Positions 29,601 to 33,657 of a stretch of DNA of 33,657 bases are shown here, piece by piece. This stretch comes from Lachnospiraceae bacterium (GTDB taxonomy: Bacteria > Bacillota > Clostridia > Lachnospirales > Lachnospiraceae). The notes under the pieces were generated by a model, which was not told where the DNA came from, searched no databases, and was given only the letters and a program-made list of their open reading frames with translations. The stretch covers positions 1-33,657 of the forward strand of contig JAILLW010000101.1 of assembly GCA_024692955.1 (NCBI GenBank), read 5' to 3'. How positions within the stretch are numbered: position 1 is the stretch's first letter; each line of letters begins with the position of its first letter. Made by a program: the position numbers and the translations under genes.

Positions 29601-30783
29601 GGCGAAGATCACCAGACTGACCGACAAGGAGATGAAGGCCAAAACGATCAGGGTGAGCCTTGCGCCGAAGAATCTGAGCTTCGTATATGACGGAAAGGAA
29701 AAGAAGCTTGATGCCGCCCATCTCGATGTGAAGGCAAACGGGACGGAGCTTACGGCCGATGATTATGAGGTGATCTATCTTAATAACGTAAATGCCGGAA
29801 CCGCCAAAGTCATTGTCTCGGGAAAACTTGAGAAGGGCTATACAGGAAGCGTGGTAAAAACATTTAAGATCACCCCGAGTAAGAGCGATGCCGTGATCAC
29901 CGTCACTTCGGAGGATGAGAGTCCCCTGATCCCGGATCTTGTAAGGGTTACCTACAAAAAGGGCGGTGTCCGGCCGCAACTCACGGTCAGGGCCGTGATC
30001 GGAGATTTCACGGAGGAACTTCAGGAAGGCCGCGATTACAAGGTGACTCTGAAGGATCACAAGAAGGTGACCACCGGATCGAAAAAGGCGAAATATACCA
30101 TCACCTTCAAGGGCAATTACAAGGGAACGCCTGCAAAGAGCGGTATGTATGAGATCGATCCCGCCAAATTTGATGACACGTGTGTCAGTGTGACGGCTGC
30201 GGACATGATCTATACGAAACCGGGCAAATACACTGCGAAGCTCTATGTGACCCGTGACGGTGTGCTGCTCGATCCGAAGACGGATTACACGGCGACCTAT
30301 TGGGCCGCGGGCGCGGATATCACAAAGAGGACCAGATATCAGCTTACCGGGGATTCCGTCAGTGTAAAAGTCACCATAAAAGGGAAGGGCAATTACCGGA
30401 ATGATGAGATCATAGCGGAAAACTGCTATACCATAAAGAAGAAGATCGACGGCGCCATCGACCTCAGCAAGGCGAAGATAACAAAGAAGGGAAAGATCAA
30501 AAAGAAGATCCCGGGATGCTCCTATACGGGGAGTCCGGTCGTTCCCGAATATGACGTTTACGTCAAGGTGAACGGACGCTGGGTGACGATCGATTCCGAA
30601 GCGGCAGGACTGAAAGCCGGCGAGGACTACGAGATCCTTCATATGAACAATACCGAAAGAGGTAAGGGAACGATCCTCATAAGGGCGCTTCCGGGCTCGA
30701 CGAAGGCCGTTAAGAGCAAGGTCGCGACCTTTAAGATCGGGCAGAGGACCCTTGCGGGCTTGATGCAGATATTCAGGTGGTAA
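23677..30783 (+). CDS. giant mosaic surface protein with beta-helix, DUF6273-like and InlB B repeats
   Basis: A 2368-residue secreted protein with signal peptide 1-27 (ASA-A cleavage). An acidic TDDTATDDTATDD linker (about 66-95) leads to a beta-helix carbohydrate-binding-like domain (about 122-348), a DUF6273-like domain (about 568-753, with YWLCSPG and RPAFNLK), four Listeria-Bacteroides repeats (about 895-1198), a Cys-rich section with CECSICG, CWECTRC and CSRCK pairs (about 1310-1540), three more such repeats (about 1575-1800), and beta repeats with GNYKGS-like motifs (about 1808-2368). It has no LPxTG or membrane tail. The ribosome site is AAAAGGAGAAGACC. Both sides carry inverted MITE-like copies. 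It is probably an adhesin or carbohydrate-binding surface protein; ligand and anchoring are unknown. Confidence 0.88.
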   Translation: MFRRIVSILAAAAMMLSLAGTIPASAAEITGEELTGPFGEISESGPETGEEAPEILWDEDSDSAPADGISTDDTATDDTATDDIAADEIAEDDISEEKAPADGSPADIIMADEPERTGSGGSYNIWVADVQVTDENKDSIPCEQGSIVYRPDSKELYLNNAKIDASGCENGIRASISNLTIILNGQNHISMGKKADSTEPRSGIMHDFGNGKITLSGSGSLKITGEGSGLSGDVYCGIRVSSTADLDIRAELNIEGSGADRSFGIYTDKGINIGNDVSVTLNGSGDMYGLRSDRDLMISGGNVNVTMEGRESIDGVQAEKLTISGGILNMDLNSLRETISEEVNGIDAGTVLVQGADSGLKIRINKGADIRIVKTRELFRIQNGAVIELECEPASHSAGSDHFAELIKSEKVWISDSKAMMRIENADSAYGILCGQYIQENSDCEITVKCAKTERQYGSGIVIFPGSHEAADAQFSVTGTSELKIHSSDSPVLDETEEFDDHATITGRIVIPSNGGIGKKGFTGSFASNTKELYIRPGNMERYLVGTRLYGASVLENDADTEDASRIIMGGWRWIVTGVRSSYLTLFADQKNELPVTVFNPRGKNPGNVYAGSALQEKVDGMLTSFSGIEKDQIRPKTLKTDEYRGESPYCDGVRDEEVANALLWPLSTREALSLNRTIRNQSSPYWLCSPGYPWLQTDGNAPDDQRVACVEFMQSEHAVGLNYEGTYCFNADKYHKARPAFNLKKGGILMVTMVEIDDEAYFKPAIKDSDIQFKKTAGKYTEIKRTSGDTKITIPYTLSGAHASDVNKIIVMVADTGESGTIQPLYMRELETESGIQSEGTGSCMIPAGFDISRIGADCEIYALALVETENESLESDYASLWKAFSTGSVMIRNNPVVTFKGMGQHRDFEQEVMAGTPATKPEDPTANEPYYLFDGWYDNVDCIGSAFDFATLIEDDITLYAKWKRADIPVTFYMNDGTNAQYLRVTVPYDTKVRKPDDPAREGYLFAGWYKKSDCTEPYSFNDPVTAIYLDLFAKWLKICTITFDPNQGSGSMNAVTIREGQYYTAPSCTLTPPEGNRFKEWYYSYRDIGGETRIDTVKPGQRLSVPVSDDLVLHAQWEKDVEFTVTFDANGHGTAPASVRVDSGTAVARPADPYEANYTFKGWTQTKLQEDQYKPYYEYDFTAPVRKDMTLYAAWRYSGKFDLIVEGHFPGYSVELDKTAAAKDETVTVTVKKQSKYYDFDYVTVPDWNTNLNQRGSKTLHLSDLTSTDENTWKGTFTIPSQMTGTDPLEVRAYTKKTGTHTHDLELHPEVPATCTEAGTKGWCECSICGYRFEYYGTAGGQSNEDQGAYIDDEQDFDRWVIIPPSGHAAVHRESKAATCKSTGLRECWECTRCHRYFEDEDLKIETDPVIPVDPDAHSYINDQYPVNYDFSADYTALYARKACDNACGVSMWEKVDVEVSDYQAPDCENAGHVTVSPGHFTNPVFEETSYKPGAQTITLDALGHRKSSSYEWNFEGDHYECIAHAICSRCKNEVATETCTPATASRADNHTRYRASFTDTDSFSDQYLDVALLTFDLNGHGDAKDKPETQSIRYTGWYDEKGGFGAEPVDPDDAELIFTGWYTDRECDAGTLFDFEQMIADDMTLYAGWRDPAGYTVIFNMNGHGDQIGPYYMKEGDVLSAPETPAAEGYRFAGWCLDPGLTVLYSFGSKIGSDLTFYAKWFRESADTVHLTFDMGGYGTVVPEQIIQKGKKPVRPDDPIDAEKVFAGWYADSSFSAKFDFGKALRSDTMVYAKWTDPDPDGFFAYFDIKRSTLSYNSALRRYEHVFTAGKITPKIVVEDFGGRRLVEGVDYTIRFTNNKNVDKKGKPAVATIKGKGNYKGSRKLLFYILPKSLGNGLDDVPAEEITLCGITVKSGTKVAPVLYYNGYKLTSKDIKLKSGTGNLKITSADDVSNLNLTITGKGNFSGSIKEAKITRLTDKEMKAKTIRVSLAPKNLSFVYDGKEKKLDAAHLDVKANGTELTADDYEVIYLNNVNAGTAKVIVSGKLEKGYTGSVVKTFKITPSKSDAVITVTSEDESPLIPDLVRVTYKKGGVRPQLTVRAVIGDFTEELQEGRDYKVTLKDHKKVTTGSKKAKYTITFKGNYKGTPAKSGMYEIDPAKFDDTCVSVTAADMIYTKPGKYTAKLYVTRDGVLLDPKTDYTATYWAAGADITKRTRYQLTGDSVSVKVTIKGKGNYRNDEIIAENCYTIKKKIDGAIDLSKAKITKKGKIKKKIPGCSYTGSPVVPEYDVYVKVNGRWVTIDSEAAGLKAGEDYEILHMNNTERGKGTILIRALPGSTKAVKSKVATFKIGQRTLAGLMQIFRW

Positions 30784-30789
30784 CAGGGA

Positions 30790-31007
30790 CGCTTTCGGAA
30801 ATCCGGAGCCGACATTGAAGCGGAACTGTTATACGCTTTGTTAGCGCAACACAGGATATCAGGGGCAAAAGCACAGGACGTGCTTTTGAGCGATCACCGG
30901 GCACGGATGCCCGTGAGAGCGACCCGTACGTTTCAGATTCGTATAAGTTGCGCTTAGAAAGCGGCAGTTCCGGCTTCGCATGAGGCGTAGGATTATCCGA
31001 AAGCGGC
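30790..31007 (-). mobile_element. MITE-like palindromic element, copy 2 (inverted)
   Basis: A ~218-bp element ending in TCCGAAAGCGGC and beginning GCTTTCGGA. Its reverse complement matches the copy at 23396-23618 almost throughout, including the CGGGCATCCGTGCCCG and AAAAGCAC/GTGCTTTT hairpins. It begins 7 bp after the giant gene's stop codon. Confidence 0.85.
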
Positions 31008-31027
31008 ATCCGGATTCATCATGAAAA

Positions 31028-31056
31028 CAAAAAAAAGGCCCCCGGTCGGGGCCTCT
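31028..31056 (-). terminator. terminator, strong on the minus strand
   Basis: GGCCCC (31037-31042) pairs with GGGGCC (31048-31053). Read on the minus strand it is followed by CTTTTTTTTG, a good T run. On the plus strand the tail is only TCTTGCTTT, so it may also weakly stop the giant surface-protein transcript. Confidence 0.8.
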
Positions 31057-31127
31057 TGCTTTGCATTATCCATTATCACTGCAATGAACCACTAACCCCG
31101 TCCCCAAGAGTCCATGGGGCTTTTTCT

Positions 31128-31388
31128 TTACGAGAATCTCCGGATGACCTCTTCGCGCGTCTTAGGAATGATGACATCCAGGTCCCAATGATATTCGGGA
31201 TAGAGATCGATCACTTTCTTGTAGGCTGACCTTGCGCCCAAAGCCCATTCGTCGTCTTCAATGCGTGCGTGTCTGGATTTGGTGTTTGTGAGCCTGACCC
31301 TTCCTGCTTTCGCGGAGGATCTGATCAGGAAAAGAGTCTGCTTTTCCCACAGGGGCGCGAATTTTCTGCGGACCTTCGCTTCGCGCAT
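31128..31388 (-). CDS. short unrecognised protein or 3' gene fragment
   Basis: An 86-residue frame on the minus strand. I do not recognise it. It is charged and soluble-looking, with EWALGARSAYKKVIDLYPEY and VIIPKTREEVIRRF near the C-terminus, which read like a genuine helical protein. The ATG has no ribosome site, and just upstream on the same strand the DNA is the 3' remnant of a kinase gene, so this may be the tail end of a larger gene whose start was lost at the junction. A minus-strand terminator lies about 75 bp after the stop. Confidence 0.4.
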   Translation of the reverse strand: MREAKVRRKFAPLWEKQTLFLIRSSAKAGRVRLTNTKSRHARIEDDEWALGARSAYKKVIDLYPEYHWDLDVIIPKTREEVIRRFS

Positions 31389-31396
31389 GTGCTTGC

Positions 31397-31588
31397 TGCA
31401 CCGGCGATGTCTTCTCGAGTGTATCGGTCGGCGCGCTGATGCGCGGCTTCTCCTTAAGGGACGCGTTCCGGATCGCCGCGGACTATACGGCAGATACGAT
31501 CCGCGAAACCTTAAAGAATCCCGAAAAGCCCTGGTACGGCGTTGATTTTGAAGCTACGATCCCGTCGCTTCTCAGGCAGCTTTCCTGA
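31397..31588 (+). pseudogene. 3' remnant of a pyridoxamine/pyridoxal kinase gene
   Basis: About 64 codons in one frame, starting near TGDVFSSVSVGALMRGFS (the C-terminal GTGD-type ATP/catalytic motif of the ribokinase-like PdxK/PdxY family) and running through AADYTADTIRETL, WYGVDFEATIPSLL and a TGA at 31586-31588. The catalytic motif and the tail are intact, but the first ~200 residues of the kinase are missing. The 5' edge abuts the start of the opposite-strand ORF at 31388, so this is a breakpoint left by recombination or deletion. Confidence 0.75.
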
Positions 31589-31608
31589 GGACTTTCCGTC
31601 TTTAATAA

Positions 31609-32394
31609 TTATTTACACAGAATATATACTGCATCCCCGGAGTCATACTCATCCATGGTGGTCTGAAGGTTTTCCCGGTTGCTCTCGGCACGCGCTTTAA
31701 TGTGGTCGTAGGGAATCCCTTCGTACCCGGTATGTTCGGGGATGTAGTCATATTCTTTGAGTGCAAGGAACGATTCTTTCGAATCCAAAACATAGATATA
31801 AAGATTCTTGCAATTGACCCCGTTTTGAAGCAGGGCGTCAGCGCATGTTTCAAAGAGGCTCCTAAGTTCCGCCTCATCCCGCTCTCCCGTCAGATATACG
31901 AAGACTCTGAAATCATTTTTCAAAAGATACTGTTCCAGACCCGGATCGCTATCAAAGTATCCGTCGTTAAAGTGATTATAATAAAAGTCATCCGTCACGA
32001 TCTTCGCGTCCGGAACGATCCCCGAAAGTGCGTTACGGATCCGCTTCCATACGTCATCGCCGTATTTCACGAACAGATAATCGGAGCGTACTTCCTCCCT
32101 GTCATTCAGACGAAAAACACGGATCTCTTTATCCGGAAGATCCTTCGTGGTGACGGTAATGTCACATTCCGCCCCGCCTGGGAAAGCGTCCTTCTTCTTC
32201 AGCTTGAATTCCGTATTATATTTCTCACTGACGAATCTGATGGCTTCCTCCACATCCGCTCTGTCATTTCCTTTTCGCAGGCCGCAACCGCCAAGCAGCG
32301 CACAGGCAAGCAGGGCGGTAAGCAGAGGCAGAAAGCACTTCCGTCCTGTTTTCGTCCGGGTTTTCCTGATCGTCTTATTCCTTCGTTTTCTCAT
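31609..32394 (-). CDS. lipoprotein of unknown function
   Basis: A 261-residue protein with a very basic N-terminus, a hydrophobic stretch and lipobox LLGGC (predicted lipid-bearing Cys37). The mature part is charged with mixed helix and strand and shows no domain I recognise; VEEAIRFVSEKYNTEFKLKK and FRVFVYLTGERDEAEL are typical segments. The start at 32394 is chosen because GGAAAG precedes it. The frame stays open further upstream, but those starts lack ribosome sites and the added sequence would precede the signal peptide. It is divergent from the secreted-protein gene at 32579. Its stop lies 21 bp from the kinase remnant on the other strand. Confidence 0.82.
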   Translation of the reverse strand: MRKRRNKTIRKTRTKTGRKCFLPLLTALLACALLGGCGLRKGNDRADVEEAIRFVSEKYNTEFKLKKKDAFPGGAECDITVTTKDLPDKEIRVFRLNDREEVRSDYLFVKYGDDVWKRIRNALSGIVPDAKIVTDDFYYNHFNDGYFDSDPGLEQYLLKNDFRVFVYLTGERDEAELRSLFETCADALLQNGVNCKNLYIYVLDSKESFLALKEYDYIPEHTGYEGIPYDHIKARAESNRENLQTTMDEYDSGDAVYILCK

Positions 32395-32433
32395 TTCTTT
32401 CCGAATTGACCGGATCCATATCAGTAAAGTCAT

Positions 32434-32463
32434 AAAATAACGGTCGCTATTTGTGGCAGTCAA
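32434..32463 (-). promoter_or_regulatory. possible promoter of the minus-strand lipoprotein
   Basis: On the minus strand, TTGACT (plus 32458-32463) and TATTTT (plus 32434-32439) are 18 bp apart, about 40 bp before the start codon. Confidence 0.45.
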
Positions 32464-32470
32464 CTCTCTT

Positions 32471-32486
32471 TCTATGTTAACATAGA
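32471..32486. promoter_or_regulatory. perfect 16-bp palindrome, candidate operator
   Basis: TCTATGTTAACATAGA is its own reverse complement. It lies in the 184-bp region between two divergent genes, just upstream of the possible minus-strand -35, where a dimeric regulator could affect both genes. Confidence 0.5.
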
Positions 32487-32578
32487 TGTGTAAACTGCGC
32501 CAAGACTGTAGTGAGCCGAAAGCCGCTGTAACGAGGTGCCCGATATAAGAATTATGATTACGGATAAAGGAGGAGAGT

Positions 32579-33657
32579 ATGATCAGAAAAAACCTGAAAC
32601 GACTGTTTTGTGTACTTATTTCATTGATCCTGTTTTCGTTGATCCTTCCGGCCGTACCGGCCAGAGCGGATGACGATCTTACCATTGATGGCTTTGTTTT
32701 TGACGCCGAAACACTGTCTGACAGCACGATCGGCGTGCTCTTTGTCCGGGGTACCCCGTCGGAGGGCGGAGAACTCCTGTACGGAAATTTCGATCCTGCG
32801 GAGAATACATGGAGGGAAATCCCGGTAACGAACGGTGAAGACACCGTAACCGCCAAAGAGGCCGCCTTTTCTCTGTCCGGCGACATAGCGCATATCGCCT
32901 ACACTTCTGTCGATGGCAAGATCGGATACCTGTACCAAACGGATGACGGCTGGTCGGATGCCATCTTCATCGAATCCAATAACTGCAACAACAAAACTGG
33001 CAGCCTTTCCGATCCGGATATCACGATCGGCGGCGACGGTGGTATATATATTTGCTATTTTGATACGCAGGGAGCGGAGGATGAATACTATGCCCGTTCT
33101 GATGCTATGCTGGCTTCTCTAAAAGACGGATCTTTCACCAAAAGCGTCGTGATCAATGCCACCGGCTGGTTTTCCTCCCCGGATGGAAACAGAACTGATG
33201 CATACGCTCCCATAAAGATCGCACCGACTTCAGGTGGCGCTACAGCCGTAGTTCGTTCCAGTTTTTGGGAGAAATGGTACAATGGCAATGATACTGCCTA
33301 TTATGCAAATTTCTGTAAATCAGCCGGTGAAGTATCCCGTTTTGATGGTAATTATACTGTCTTCGCCGCTGCCGGCAACGGTTCCGCCGTTTACGCGCTG
33401 GTTCATAAGAGCGGTGCTTATCATGTAATATCTTATAACGGCACCTCCAATTCCGTAATGGAAAGCGCTTTGGCAGAGTTCGGTGCCTATGCCGCCGGCC
33501 TGACCCTTGACGGTACCAATATCTATTACGCGGCCGCCAAGGATTCATCCCTTCTGTTCTATCTGGCCGGAGAAGCTGTCAGCAAAGACAGTATTGAAAA
33601 CCCCATCCTTTCATCTCACAACAAACTCGCGGCCGTTCTTTCCGACAGCATACTGTA
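32579..33657 (+). CDS. secreted protein, 3' end beyond the window
   Basis: An open frame of 359 codons that reaches the window edge without a stop. The start ATG follows AAAGGAGGAGAGT, an excellent ribosome site. The signal peptide (MIRKNLKRLF, hydrophobic core, PARA cleavage near residue 30) shows it is exported. The visible mature part has repeating beta-strand segments with aromatic residues, such as DIAHIAYTSVDGKIGYLY, GGIYICYFDT and GSAVYALVHKSGAYHVISY, which suggest a beta-propeller-like fold. No catalytic motif or known domain is recognised. It is likely another surface or secreted protein of the island. Confidence 0.85.
   Translation, partial: MIRKNLKRLFCVLISLILFSLILPAVPARADDDLTIDGFVFDAETLSDSTIGVLFVRGTPSEGGELLYGNFDPAENTWREIPVTNGEDTVTAKEAAFSLSGDIAHIAYTSVDGKIGYLYQTDDGWSDAIFIESNNCNNKTGSLSDPDITIGGDGGIYICYFDTQGAEDEYYARSDAMLASLKDGSFTKSVVINATGWFSSPDGNRTDAYAPIKIAPTSGGATAVVRSSFWEKWYNGNDTAYYANFCKSAGEVSRFDGNYTVFAAAGNGSAVYALVHKSGAYHVISYNGTSNSVMESALAEFGAYAAGLTLDGTNIYYAAAKDSSLLFYLAGEAVSKDSIENPILSSHNKLAAVLSDSIL

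Noticed and set aside
28372-30642. 756-residue minus-strand frame
   Set aside because: Antisense to the C-terminal repeats of the giant surface protein; no signal, domain or ribosome site.
32395-32886. N-terminal extension of the minus-strand lipoprotein to 425 residues
   Set aside because: The extension would overlap the start of the divergent secreted-protein gene and place 160 residues before the lipoprotein signal.

Overview
The window looks like chromosomal DNA of a moderately GC-rich Bacillota, most likely a Clostridia/Lachnospiraceae gut or rumen bacterium. This is inferred from strong AGGAGG-type ribosome sites, lipobox and Sec signals, large mosaic surface proteins with Listeria-Bacteroides (InlB B) repeats and cell-wall-binding repeats, and a LytS/YesN-type two-component system beside a sugar ABC transporter. 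No RNA genes, CRISPR arrays, transposase genes or phage genes were seen.

Region A (1-588) is a non-coding array of 73-bp tandem repeats, each junction able to fold into a hairpin, then a stem-loop and a probable promoter. Region B (589-7008) is a tightly packed plus-strand operon: a radical SAM/SPASM protein, a membrane protein ending in a zinc ribbon and a (Cys-Ala)6 tail, an alpha/beta hydrolase, a membrane-anchored MurF-like ligase and a D-Ala-D-Ala ligase. The first three genes are joined by two 4-base ATGA overlaps and the fourth by a 14-base overlap. The radical SAM enzyme coupled to the Cys-Ala membrane protein is the best candidate here for an undescribed peptide-modification system.

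Region C (7019-12310) follows after 10 bp: a membrane-anchored sugar-binding sensor, a LytS-like histidine kinase, an AraC-type response regulator and a second sugar-binding lipoprotein, closed by a strong terminator. Region D (12311-17622) is a ChvE/GguAB-type monosaccharide importer: a highly codon-biased binding lipoprotein, an intercistronic hairpin, a double ABC ATPase starting at TTG, two paralogous permeases and a terminator. Regions C and D together read as a sensing and uptake unit for an extracellular sugar.

Region E (17623-31127) is a surface-protein island. It has a 52/53-bp hairpin repeat array fused to a frameshifted remnant of a surface protein, a 1369-aa cell-wall-binding-repeat protein, and a 2368-aa mosaic protein flanked by two inverted copies of a ~220-bp MITE-like element with short terminal inverted repeats. 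Region F (31128-33657) holds a short unrecognised minus-strand ORF, the 3' remnant of a pyridoxamine/pyridoxal kinase gene, a minus-strand lipoprotein and, divergent from it, the start of a secreted protein that runs off the window. A perfect 16-bp palindrome lies between the two divergent genes.
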